In this document: piece by piece, positions 6,935 to 13,468 of the stretch
Position numbering within the stretch: position 1 is the stretch's first letter
Layout: each line of letters opens with the position of its first letter
Assembly: GCA_944387755.1 (NCBI GenBank)
Contig: CALXGC010000168.1
Span: 1-20,606, forward strand
Direction: 5' to 3'
Source: an uncultured Oscillospiraceae bacterium
GTDB lineage: Bacteria > Bacillota_A > Clostridia > Oscillospirales > Oscillospiraceae
Length of the DNA stretch: 20,606 nt
Position numbers and translations under genes: made by a program
The notes under the pieces: model-generated
Seen by the model: only the letters and a program-made list of their open reading frames with translations
Database searches by the model: none
Told to the model about the DNA's origin: nothing

Positions 6935-8554
6935 ATGAAAACGGTCTCCGGCACGTCTGTTTTGAAGAAAATCGCCATTGGCCCCCTGCGCTGGTACGGC
7001 AGGGAGGCGGCTCCGGCGGGGGAGAGATCCTCTCTGACCGCCGGGGAGGAGCTGGCGCGCTTTGAGCAGGCGCGGCGCGGCGCCCAGGAGCAGCTGCGGG
7101 AGGTCCATCAGAGGGCGCTGAGCGAGGCGGGAGAGGACGCCGCCATTTTTGAAATTCACCGGATGATGCTGGACGACGAAGATTTTTTGAGGACCGTCCG
7201 GGAGCTGATTCAGGCGCAGGGGAGTACGGCTGAGTATGCGGCCCGGATGGCGGGAGAGCGCTTTGCCGCCGTCTTCGCCGCTATGGACGACCCCTATATG
7301 CAGGCCAGAGCCGCCGACGTGCGGGACGCGGCCGGCCGGGTCGTCTCCGTGCTCACCGGCGGGGCAAAGAAGCTCCCCTGGGACGGGCCCTTTCTGCTGA
7401 TGGCCGACGACCTGACCCCCAGCGAGACCATGGACCTGGACAGGAGCAGGCTGCTGGGCTTCGTCACCCGCCGCGGCTCCGTCAACAGCCACACCGCCAT
7501 TCTGGCCCGCGCCCTGGGGATTCCCGCCCTGGTGGGGGTGGAGGTGGACCCGGACTGGGACGGACGTCCTGCGGTGCTGGACGGTTTCGGCCAGCGGCTG
7601 TATGTGGACCCCACTCCGGAGCTGTGCGCCGTCATGGAGGTCCGCCGCCGCGCCGGGGCGGAACAGGACGCCAGGCTCCAGGCGCTGCGGGGGAAGCCCA
7701 GCGTCACCCTGGACGGCACGGCGGTTCCGGTGTGCGCCAATGTCGGGAGCGTCTCAGAGGCGGAGGCGGCCCTTCAAAACGGCGCCCAGGGGATCGGGCT
7801 GTTCCGCAGCGAGTTTTTATACCTCAACCGGCCGGACCTCCCCACGGAGGAGGAGCAGTTTGCCGTCTACCGGCGCACGGCGGAGATTATGGCCGGAAGA
7901 AGGGTGGTCATCCGCACGCTGGACATCGGGGCGGACAAGCAGGCGGCCTGTCTTCCCCTGGAGCGGGAGGAAAATCCGGCTCTGGGCCTGCGGGCCATCC
8001 GGCTGTGCCTGAGCAGGCGGGAGGTCTTCAAAACCCAGCTGCGGGCCATTCTGCGGGCCAGCGCCTGGGGAAATGTGGCGGTGATGTTCCCCATGATTAT
8101 CTCGGTGGAGGAGGTCAGACAGGCCAGAGCCCTGCTGGACGCCTGCCGGGCGGAGCTGACCGCCCAAGGATACGCCGTGGGCCCTCTGGAGGTGGGCATT
8201 ATGGTAGAGACCCCCGCCGCCGTGCTGATTGCCGACGCGCTGGCCCAGGAGGTGGACTTCTTTTCCCTGGGGACCAACGACCTGACCCAGTACGCCCTGG
8301 CTGTGGACCGGCAGAACCCCAGACTGGCCCCCTTCTATGACCCGCGCCACCCTGCCGTTCTGGAGATGATCCGCATGACGGCACAGGCGGCCCGCCGCCG
8401 GGGTATATGGGTGGGAATCTGCGGCGAGCTGGGGGCGGATCTGGACCTCACAGAGACGTTCCTGCGCATGGGGGTGGACGAGTTGTCCGTGTCCCCTGCC
8501 GCCGTGCTGCCGCTGTGCGAAAAAATCCGGGGGCTGGACCTGCGCCGGGAATAA
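6935..8554 (+). CDS. ptsI: Phosphoenolpyruvate-protein phosphotransferase (PTS enzyme I)
   Basis: Enzyme I takes phosphate from phosphoenolpyruvate and hands it to HPr, the first step of PTS sugar uptake. With the ATG at 6935 (GGGGAGGAGG upstream) the protein is 539 residues, somewhat shorter than the usual 570 or so. Parts in order are: N-terminal HPr-binding and swivel domain; phosphohistidine loop GSVNSHTAILAR with catalytic His186; then the PEP-binding TIM barrel with GIGLFRSEFLYL (286-297), TLDIGADKQ (328-336), ENPALGLRAIR, LGTNDLTQYALAVDR (445-459), and GICGELGAD with the proton-donor Cys496. All catalytic residues are present. An in-frame extension to 6875 would run through the terminator hairpin and is rejected. 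It converges on ylmC with seven bases between the stops. Confidence 0.95.
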   Translation: MKTVSGTSVLKKIAIGPLRWYGREAAPAGERSSLTAGEELARFEQARRGAQEQLREVHQRALSEAGEDAAIFEIHRMMLDDEDFLRTVRELIQAQGSTAEYAARMAGERFAAVFAAMDDPYMQARAADVRDAAGRVVSVLTGGAKKLPWDGPFLLMADDLTPSETMDLDRSRLLGFVTRRGSVNSHTAILARALGIPALVGVEVDPDWDGRPAVLDGFGQRLYVDPTPELCAVMEVRRRAGAEQDARLQALRGKPSVTLDGTAVPVCANVGSVSEAEAALQNGAQGIGLFRSEFLYLNRPDLPTEEEQFAVYRRTAEIMAGRRVVIRTLDIGADKQAACLPLEREENPALGLRAIRLCLSRREVFKTQLRAILRASAWGNVAVMFPMIISVEEVRQARALLDACRAELTAQGYAVGPLEVGIMVETPAAVLIADALAQEVDFFSLGTNDLTQYALAVDRQNPRLAPFYDPRHPAVLEMIRMTAQAARRRGIWVGICGELGADLDLTETFLRMGVDELSVSPAAVLPLCEKIRGLDLRRE

Positions 8555-8561
8555 AAACCGC

Positions 8562-8819
8562 CTACCGCCGCTCCCGGAGCTGGGGGTCCTCCTCCACCAG
8601 GATGATGTCCTCTCCAAAGCGGCGCACAGCGCTCCATGGGATACAGCGGTCGGCCTCCCGGCCCAGCAGGCCGAAGAGCCGCCGCCGGCCGGGGAGAATC
8701 AGGGCGCGGACCTGTCCGCTCTCCAAATCTACCTCCAGGTCCTCCACATAGCCGAAGCGGCTTCCATCCCGGAGCCCAATGACCTCTTTCCAGCGCAGCT
8801 CCGCAATCCTTGTCTCCAT
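8562..8819 (-). CDS. YlmC/YmxH family PRC-barrel sporulation protein
   Basis: This 85-residue protein consists of a single PRC-barrel-like domain. The recognisable YlmC/YmxH pattern is an N-terminal RIAELRWKEVIGLRDGSRFGYVEDLEVDLE-type opening (given here by its key parts), ALILPGRRRLFGLLG, a central IPWSAV, and the terminal FGEDIILVE. Members are small soluble proteins conserved in spore formers; the molecular role is unknown. The start at 8819 is the only ATG in frame, and its AAAGGGGG ribosome site lies inside one arm of a 12-bp hairpin (8826-8866). It follows the DUF2812 gene on the same strand after 51 bases, with no clear promoter between them. Confidence 0.85.
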   Translation of the reverse strand: METRIAELRWKEVIGLRDGSRFGYVEDLEVDLESGQVRALILPGRRRLFGLLGREADRCIPWSAVRRFGEDIILVEEDPQLRERR

Positions 8820-8825
8820 GGAACA

Positions 8826-8866
8826 GCCCCCTTTCCGTCTGCTGTCAGCCTATGCGGAAAGGGGGC
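8826..8866 (-). promoter_or_regulatory. Hairpin covering the ylmC-like ribosome binding site
   Basis: A perfect 12-bp inverted repeat (GCCCCCTTTCCG 8826-8837 with CGGAAAGGGGGC 8855-8866) encloses a 17-base loop. In the minus-strand transcript the 3' arm contains the AAGGGGG ribosome site of the gene starting at 8819. No run of Ts follows, only CTGTTCC, so it is a poor terminator. It could lower translation of transcripts reading through from the DUF2812 gene, which ends five bases before it. Confidence 0.6.
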
Positions 8867-8870
8867 CGTC

Positions 8871-10238
8871 CTATGTTTCCGCAGGGGGCGCCAGATGCTC
8901 CGCCGCGGTTTGAAGCTGCTCCTGGGTGGGCGTCCAGGAGAATTTGAGTTCCACGATGCGCTTCTCCCAGCAGACCAGATAGCTCTCGTCCAGCTCCCCG
9001 TCTCTCCAATAAACCTGATAGGCCTCCTGTGCGTGCCAGGGGGCGGGGTCCACCGGCCTCAGGTGCTTCTCCAGAAGCTCGTCCTGGTTGTCGCGGATGA
9101 GCCACTCCTTGACAAAATCGTAGAGGAGCGGGACCTTCACGTCGGTAATCTCATAGCGGAACTCATATCCCCGGACCTCCTGCCCATACAGCAGGTCCTG
9201 CCGGTAGTCCCCATAGGCCAGAAGGGGGCTCTCCTGGAGCCGGGCCTCCTTGGACCAGCGGGCGTCCACCTGGGCCAGGTCCTCCACCTCCAGGGGGAGG
9301 GGGTCGCCGTAGATGTCCCAGGTCCGTCCCTGCCACTCATAGCTTCCCACCGGCTGGCTCTCCTCCCCCAGGGGAATCCATCCCCGGAGGCTGGCCGCCA
9401 CGATCATGCCGGTCCCCGCGATGACCAGGACAAAAATGGCGGCGCAGGTTGCGGCCAGGTTGACCCGGCGGGAGACGCCCCGGCGCTTCAGCGCCCTCAG
9501 CATCCAGCTGGCCAGAAGGATGGGGATTACCGTGACCACAACGGCGGAAAACAGGAACCCGCCGCTGTTGGCCGGGAAGGAGAGCAGCAGAAATACGATT
9601 GCCAAGCCCACCGCCGCCCAGGAGAGCCAGGGGTTGGACCGGACCGGCAGAAAGATCCCGCGCTCCGCCGCCCTTTTGGCCCGCCGCTCCCAGCGGAGGC
9701 AGAAAACCAGCTCCCAGATTGTCATCAGCAGGAGCAGCAGCCAGAGGGGAATGGCAAAGAGACGGCTGGTGTCGGAGAGGTAGTCCACCGGGTCCCGCTG
9801 GAGCTGAGACGCCTGGAGATACAGGGACCAGAGGATGAGAGCAGCCAGGACCAACTGCCCCAACAGTTTCTTTCTTATGGTCCGGCGGATATTTTCCACC
9901 TGGGGCGCCGGGTCGGTGTCGATGGGGACGGCGTCCTCCCGGCCGGTGCAGAAGATCTGAATAGCGTCCCACCGCAGTACCAGCCGCCACCCGTCCTGGG
10001 CGCACAGCTCCTCCTTCTCCAGCTGTTTCTCGCTGGGTCTGGGGTCAAATTCAGACGCGCCGGGGAAATAGGTCACGGCGAACCGGAGCTTCTGGGGCGG
10101 AATTTTTTCATAGGTCCAGAACAGGCTGCCCGCCTTTGCGATCATCCAGCCTTGGGCGGCCATCTGCTCCAGCTTTTGCTGGATGGCTTCCGAGTCGTAA
10201 AAGGAAACGTTGACAAAGGTCCGCTTCACGGTGCGCAT
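8871..10238 (-). CDS. DUF2812 domain-containing membrane protein
   Basis: This is a 455-residue membrane protein whose first 100 or so residues match DUF2812: FYDSEAIQQKLEQMAAQGWM, then W at 41, LRFAVTYFP and DGWRLV. Five likely membrane segments follow (about 125-142, 161-181, 204-221, 227-246, 259-282), then a polar C-terminal domain of about 170 residues, probably outside the membrane. DUF2812 proteins are regularly encoded next to a PadR regulator, as here, and their function is not established. Its start (ATG at 10238, with GGAGAGGAGG upstream) overlaps the end of padR by 13 bases, so the two are translationally coupled and share the twin-dyad promoter. The repressor would control its level in response to an unknown, possibly envelope-related, signal. 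Confidence 0.85.
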   Translation of the reverse strand: MRTVKRTFVNVSFYDSEAIQQKLEQMAAQGWMIAKAGSLFWTYEKIPPQKLRFAVTYFPGASEFDPRPSEKQLEKEELCAQDGWRLVLRWDAIQIFCTGREDAVPIDTDPAPQVENIRRTIRKKLLGQLVLAALILWSLYLQASQLQRDPVDYLSDTSRLFAIPLWLLLLLMTIWELVFCLRWERRAKRAAERGIFLPVRSNPWLSWAAVGLAIVFLLLSFPANSGGFLFSAVVVTVIPILLASWMLRALKRRGVSRRVNLAATCAAIFVLVIAGTGMIVAASLRGWIPLGEESQPVGSYEWQGRTWDIYGDPLPLEVEDLAQVDARWSKEARLQESPLLAYGDYRQDLLYGQEVRGYEFRYEITDVKVPLLYDFVKEWLIRDNQDELLEKHLRPVDPAPWHAQEAYQVYWRDGELDESYLVCWEKRIVELKFSWTPTQEQLQTAAEHLAPPAET

Positions 10239-10558
10239 AAAGAACCCTCCTCTCCAAGCAGGCGTTCATAGTCGGCGGCCTGGGCCCGGATGCGCCGGTA
10301 CTCCCGGTCCAACATCTGCCGCCCCTTCTCTGTGATGATATAGCTGCGCCGGCGGCCCTCCGCCCTGAGCTGCGTAATCATACCCGCGGAGGAGAACTGC
10401 TCCAGCAGGTCGTAGAGCGTCCCGGAACCGATGCGGACCCGGCCGGCGGTAACGGTGCGGACCAGCTCCAGAATGTCGGCGCTCCAGCGCTCCTGGGTTA
10501 GGCAGAGCAGGATATAAAACATCTGCTCGGTCAGCGTCTGAAATCGTTCTGTGGGCAT
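10226..10558 (-). CDS. PadR family transcriptional regulator
   Basis: This 110-residue winged-helix repressor is of the small PadR type. It shows the N-terminal LTEQMFYILLCLTQERWSA helix pair, the recognition-helix block GSGTLYDLLEQFSSAGMI (44-61), the wing RAEGRRRSYIITEKGRQML and a short C-terminal dimerisation helix. The ATG at 10558 has GGAGG (10566-10570) seven bases upstream. PadR proteins usually bind a dyad at their own promoter, and two matching 13-bp dyads flank the -10 box here, so autorepression is strongly suggested. It is co-transcribed with the DUF2812 membrane protein, its overlapping partner. Confidence 0.93.
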   Translation of the reverse strand: MPTERFQTLTEQMFYILLCLTQERWSADILELVRTVTAGRVRIGSGTLYDLLEQFSSAGMITQLRAEGRRRSYIITEKGRQMLDREYRRIRAQAADYERLLGEEGSLCAP

Positions 10559-10572
10559 GGGCGGGCCTCCAA

Positions 10573-10619
10573 TTCTCGATATTCGAGTTCTGATTCCATT
10601 ATAACTCGAATATCGAGAA
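10573..10619 (-). promoter_or_regulatory. Twin PadR operator
   Basis: A perfect 17-bp inverted repeat (TTCTCGATATTCGAGTT 10573-10589 and AACTCGAATATCGAGAA 10603-10619) has a 13-base spacer. Each arm is itself a dyad: CTCGATATTCGAG at 10575-10587 and CTCGAATATCGAG at 10605-10617. The dyad centres are 30 bp apart. One dyad fills the -35/-10 spacer and the other lies just after the predicted start of transcription. Confidence 0.85.
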
Positions 10620-10625
10620 AGTCAA
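10598..10625 (-). promoter_or_regulatory. Sigma-A promoter of padR-DUF2812
   Basis: On the minus strand TTGACT (10625-10620) and a consensus TATAAT (10603-10598) are 16 bases apart. Transcription would start near 10591, inside the operator region. The -35 box begins one base after the T-tract of the upstream ABC transporter terminator, so one unit ends where the next begins. Confidence 0.85.
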
Positions 10626-10626
10626 G

Positions 10627-10665
10627 AAAAAGCTTCCGCACAGGCCCTGGGACCTGTGCGGAAGC
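10627..10665 (-). terminator. Intrinsic terminator of the amino acid ABC operon
   Basis: A 13-bp perfect stem (GCTTCCGCACAGG 10632-10644 with CCTGTGCGGAAGC 10653-10665) and an 8-base loop are followed on the minus strand by five Ts (10631-10627). It starts five bases past the ATPase stop codon. Confidence 0.92.
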
Positions 10666-10670
10666 GCCGT

Positions 10671-11393
10671 TTACAGCACCTTGCTGAGGAAGAGCTGGGT
10701 GCGGGGGATCTGGGGGTGGTCAAAGAACTCCTTAGGGGTGTTCTGCTCCAGAATGTGGCCGCCGTCCATAAAGAGGACCCGGCTGCCCACCTCGCGGGCG
10801 AAGCCCATCTCGTGGGTGACGACCACCATGGTCATGCCCTCCTGGGCCAGCTCCTTCATCACGTCCAGCACCTCGCCCACCATTTCAGGGTCCAGGGCGG
10901 AGGTGGGCTCGTCAAAGAGCATGACCTTGGGCCGCATGGCCAGGGCGCGGACGATGGCGATGCGCTGCTTCTGGCCGCCGGAGAGCTGGGCGGGATAGGC
11001 GTCTGCCTTGTCCTCCAGCCCCACCCGCTTCAGAAGGGCGGTGGCGGTGTCGTTGGCCTCGGCCTGACTCATGAGCTTGGTGCGCACAGGGGCCAGGGTG
11101 ATGTTGCGCCGGATGGTCATGTTGGGGAAGAGGTTGAAGTGCTGAAACACCATGCCCATCTGCTGGCGGATCTGGTCGATGTTCACCTTGGGGTCTGTAA
11201 TCTCGGTCCCCTCAAAGGTGATGGAGCCGGAGGTAGGCGTCTCCAGCAGGTTCAGACAGCGCAGGAAGGTGGACTTGCCGGAGCCGGAGGGGCCGATGAT
11301 GACCACCTTTTCTCCGGGGCAGATGTGCTCGGAAATGTCGTCCAGCACCAGGTGGTTGCCGAAGGACTTGCTCAAATGCTTAACGTCGATCAC
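10671..11393 (-). CDS. Polar amino acid ABC transporter, ATP-binding protein (GlnQ-like)
   Basis: This 240-residue ATPase energises the importer encoded with it. All ABC motifs are intact: Walker [10 protein letters not shown] (34-42), Q-loop Gln84 in [10 protein letters not shown], signature LSGGQKQR (137-144), Walker [13 protein letters not shown] (157-168) and the switch His194. The [11 protein letters not shown] block and overall length are those of the polar amino acid (GlnQ/HisP) subfamily. Its start overlaps the permease gene by 14 bases, and the terminator follows at once. The substrate cannot be assigned from the ATPase; glutamine, glutamate, cystine and arginine importers all look alike at this level. 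Confidence 0.95.
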   Translation of the reverse strand: MIDVKHLSKSFGNHLVLDDISEHICPGEKVVIIGPSGSGKSTFLRCLNLLETPTSGSITFEGTEITDPKVNIDQIRQQMGMVFQHFNLFPNMTIRRNITLAPVRTKLMSQAEANDTATALLKRVGLEDKADAYPAQLSGGQKQRIAIVRALAMRPKVMLFDEPTSALDPEMVGEVLDVMKELAQEGMTMVVVTHEMGFAREVGSRVLFMDGGHILEQNTPKEFFDHPQIPRTQLFLSKVL

Positions 11394-12141
11394 TTTGACG
11401 CAGCCTCCTTTCCAGCCTGCCCTGGAGCCAGGTGAAGATGAGCACCAGAATCAGGTACATGACGGCGGTGATGAGATAGGGGTACATGGGCTCATAGGTG
11501 TTGGTGATGATGGCCTGGGCGAAGTAGACAATCTCCTTGCCGCCGATGACGTTGATGAGGGAGGTGTCCTTCAGCAGGGTGATAAACTCGTTGCCCAGGG
11601 CGGGGAGAATGGCCTTGAAGGCCTGGGGAATGACAATGAAGCGCATGGTGTCAAAGTAGTTGAGGCCCAGGGACCGGCCCGCCTCGGTCTGCCCGACGTC
11701 CAGGGACATCAGGCCGCCCCGGATGATTTCGGCCACATAAGCGCCGGAGTTGATGCCCAGAGACAGCGCGCCGATGAGGGTCTTGTTCCGGTTGCTGGCG
11801 AAGATGACCAGGCCCATGATCAAAAGCTGGACCATCATGGGCGTGCCCCGGATGATGGTAACATAGACCTTGCACACAAAGTTGACGGCGCCCAGGAAGG
11901 GGTTGCGGCGGCCGGGGCGCTGCTGGTCGTGGGCGGTGCGGATCATGGCCACCACCACGCCCAGAATGACGCCGATAATCAGGGCCATCACCGTCACCTT
12001 GACGGTGGTGAGCAGGCCGTCGAAGTACATGGTCCACCGGTCCTCATAGAACCAGGCCATGTAGAACCTCATATAGGCCTGCTGCCAGAAGCTCGGCTCC
12101 TCCAGGGCGCGGAAGGTCTCATACAGTTGGGTAAAATCCAT
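11380..12141 (-). CDS. Polar amino acid ABC transporter, permease (GlnP/HisM-like)
   Basis: This is a 253-residue inner-membrane permease. After an unusually long polar N-terminus of about 38 residues come the hydrophobic segments (about 43-68, 84-117, 122-145, 168-190, 220-240). [10 protein letters not shown] (98-107) and the cytoplasmic coupling loop [20 protein letters not shown] (150-169), the EAA motif that contacts the ATPase, identify the His/Glu/Gln/Arg/opine permease family. Only one permease gene is present, so the transporter probably uses a homodimer. The ATG at 12141 has AGGGGGAAG upstream. An 87-base gap with a strong hairpin separates it from the lipoprotein gene. Confidence 0.95.
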   Translation of the reverse strand: MDFTQLYETFRALEEPSFWQQAYMRFYMAWFYEDRWTMYFDGLLTTVKVTVMALIIGVILGVVVAMIRTAHDQQRPGRRNPFLGAVNFVCKVYVTIIRGTPMMVQLLIMGLVIFASNRNKTLIGALSLGINSGAYVAEIIRGGLMSLDVGQTEAGRSLGLNYFDTMRFIVIPQAFKAILPALGNEFITLLKDTSLINVIGGKEIVYFAQAIITNTYEPMYPYLITAVMYLILVLIFTWLQGRLERRLRQSDRR

Positions 12142-12178
12142 TTGCGGGCTTCCCCCTCTCTCTTTTTTTGCAGACAGG

Positions 12179-12211
12179 GCAGAAGGAGCGGCTGGCGGCC
12201 GCTCCTTCTGC
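12179..12211 (-). promoter_or_regulatory. Intercistronic hairpin between binding protein and permease
   Basis: A perfect 14-bp inverted repeat (12179-12192 with 12198-12211; arm GCAGAAGGAGCGGC) with a 5-base loop sits 17 bases past the lipoprotein stop. No T-tract follows in the direction of transcription. It is better read as an mRNA-end stabiliser or leaky stop favouring the binding protein over the membrane components than as a full terminator. Confidence 0.75.
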
Positions 12212-12228
12212 GGGAACTGTTTTGCAGG

Positions 12229-13116
12229 TTACTCGGCGGTGATGTACTTGTCGATGATGGTCTGGACGGTGCCGTCGTCAATCAGCTCGGTCAGAGCGGC
12301 GTTGATGGCGTCCAGCAGGACGGTGTTGCCCTCGTCCACGGCGGCGCAGTAGCTCTCCTCCACCCAGGGGGCGTCCAGGATGACCAGGCCGGCGTCGGGG
12401 TTGGCGGCCACATACTCCTGAGCGGGGGCGCTGTCGATGATGACGGCGTCGATGGTGCCGTTGATCAGCTCCTGCACGGCGGTGGCGCCGTTGTCATAGC
12501 CGGTGACGTGCTCCTCGCCGTAGCCGTTCTCCTCCACGGGGGCGGAGGCGTACTGGAAGCCGGTGGTGCCGCGCTGGGTGCCGATCATCTCGGCGTTGGC
12601 CAGGTCGTCCAGAGTCTGGATGGGGGAGCCCTCCTTGACGATGACCACCTGGATGCCGGTGGCATAGGACTCGGTGAAGTCCATGACCAGGTCGCGGTCC
12701 TCGGAGTAGCTCAGGCCGGCCAGCATCACGTCGGCGGCGCCGTTCTGCACCGCCATCTGGGCGGCGTCGAAGTCCATGTCGTCAATAATCAGCTCCAGGC
12801 CCAGCTTGTCGGCGATGGCCATGGCGATCTCCACGTCGATGCCCTCCAGACCCTGGTAGGCGCCCTCGCCGTCGGCCACCATCTCATAGGGCGGGAAGGC
12901 GGCGTTGGTGGACATGATCAGCTTGCCGGGCTCCACCAGAGCCTCGGACAGGTCGGCGGTGTCGGCGGTGGAGCTGGAGCTGCCGGCGGAGGCGCTGGCG
13001 TCCGTGTTGGAGCTGGAGCCGGCGGAGGAGGCGTCGCTGCTCCCCGCGCCGGTGCAGGCGGCCAGGGACAGGGCCATGGTCAGGGACAGGCCCAGTGCAA
13101 GAAGTTTTTTCGTCAT
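12229..13116 (-). CDS. Polar amino acid ABC transporter, substrate-binding lipoprotein
   Basis: This is an extracellular lipid-anchored binding protein of the SBP_bac_3 family, 295 residues. The lipoprotein signal peptide MTKKLLALGLSLTMALSLAAC ends in lipobox LAAC with Cys21, followed by a Ser/Ala-rich linker of about 35 residues. The binding domain then opens with STNAAFPPYEM and carries GIDVEIAMAIADKLG, a DVMLAGLSYSEDR block and IGTQRGTTG. The start is the ATG at 13116: AGGAGA (13131-13126) lies nine bases upstream, whereas the in-frame TTG at 13125 would touch that site and cannot be used. It heads the importer operon under the promoter at 13176-13205. The substrate is unassigned. Confidence 0.95.
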   Translation of the reverse strand: MTKKLLALGLSLTMALSLAACTGAGSSDASSAGSSSNTDASASAGSSSSTADTADLSEALVEPGKLIMSTNAAFPPYEMVADGEGAYQGLEGIDVEIAMAIADKLGLELIIDDMDFDAAQMAVQNGAADVMLAGLSYSEDRDLVMDFTESYATGIQVVIVKEGSPIQTLDDLANAEMIGTQRGTTGFQYASAPVEENGYGEEHVTGYDNGATAVQELINGTIDAVIIDSAPAQEYVAANPDAGLVILDAPWVEESYCAAVDEGNTVLLDAINAALTELIDDGTVQTIIDKYITAE

Positions 13117-13139
13117 TCGTTTCAATCTCCTTTTTCAAA

Positions 13140-13163
13140 TTTGAGCCGCTGTGCAGGCTCAAA
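13140..13163 (-). promoter_or_regulatory. Leader hairpin before the binding-protein gene
   Basis: An 8-bp inverted repeat (TTTGAGCC 13140-13147 with GGCTCAAA 13156-13163) with an 8-base loop lies in the predicted 5' leader. It starts about six bases after the predicted transcription start and ends just before the ribosome site. This placement fits a 5' mRNA stabiliser; no riboswitch class is recognised. Confidence 0.5.
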
Positions 13164-13175
13164 CAGGATGGTATG

Positions 13176-13205
13176 AGTATACTACCGGAAAATATTCAAC
13201 GTCAA
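13176..13205 (-). promoter_or_regulatory. Sigma-A promoter of the amino acid ABC operon
   Basis: On the minus strand TTGACG (13205-13200) and TATACT (13181-13176) are 18 bases apart. Transcription would start near 13169, giving a leader of about 53 bases that contains the hairpin at 13140-13163. Confidence 0.7.
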
Positions 13206-13309
13206 TAGATAAATATGCGAAATCTCCCGTCTGAACCGCCTTTTTTTGTGGCAAATGACAGGGCGCCGGAGAAAAATCCCGGAGGCGGGGAAAAGGACGT
13301 GAATAATTT

Positions 13310-13323
13310 TGAAAGCGCTTTTG
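13310..13323 (+). promoter_or_regulatory. Possible cre (CcpA) site
   Basis: TGAAAGCGCTTTTG matches the palindromic cre consensus TGAAAGCGCTTTCA at the first 12 of 14 positions. It lies about 100 bases upstream of the candidate sulfatase promoter and about 105 bases upstream of the divergent ABC promoter. The HPr of this window has Ser46, the CcpA-coregulator site, so such control is possible, but a single 12/14 match may be chance. Confidence 0.35.
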
Positions 13324-13409
13324 CATATTTTCAGCGGCGGCGGCATATTCAGAGGCATCCGCCGGTCTTTTTTTGCGTCTGTATGTTGTAAAGTTTAAGA
13401 AAAATTTCC

Positions 13410-13437
13410 TTGAAAAAATGAAAAAAAGCAGTATCCT
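13410..13437 (+). promoter_or_regulatory. Possible promoter of the LTA-synthase-like gene
   Basis: TTGAAA (13410-13415) and TATCCT (13432-13437) are 16 bases apart, with transcription expected near 13444. The leader would be about 25 bases and contain the AAAAGGAGAG ribosome site. The boxes are imperfect; an alternative is TTGCAT (13321) with CATATT (13344), 17 bases apart. Confidence 0.4.
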
Positions 13438-13468
13438 AAAGAGGACTGCGAAAAGGAGAGAGACGCGC

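Larger units (their letters stand above)
13117..13468. other. 352-base divergent intergenic region
   Basis: This gap lies between the divergent binding-protein and LTA-synthase-like genes. It holds the lipoprotein promoter and leader hairpin on the left (13140-13205), a possible cre-like box (13310-13323), a weak GC stem followed by seven Ts (13338-13374, plus strand), and a possible promoter and ribosome site for the sulfatase on the right (13410-13458). A second T7 run at 13241-13247 has no convincing stem. No coding sequence is supported. Confidence 0.6.

Noticed and set aside
8895..10271. 458-codon plus-strand open frame opposite DUF2812
   Set aside because: Antisense shadow; the minus-strand protein has clear domain and membrane structure and the promoter/operator supports that strand.
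13117..13125. TTG start three codons upstream for the binding lipoprotein
   Set aside because: The ribosome site directly touches this codon, leaving no spacing; the ATG at 13116 is properly spaced and gives a normal signal peptide.
11152..13176. Long 674-codon open frame on the plus strand opposite the ABC importer
   Set aside because: It is the antisense shadow of three well-identified genes, rich in Gly/Val/His/Asp repeats caused by GC codon bias, and has no family similarity.
13373..13468. N-terminal extension of the LTA-synthase-like protein (TTG 13373 or ATG 13418)
   Set aside because: No ribosome site before either codon; the extension is translated promoter/leader sequence rich in Lys. 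The TTG at 13469 has AAAAGGAGAG in place.
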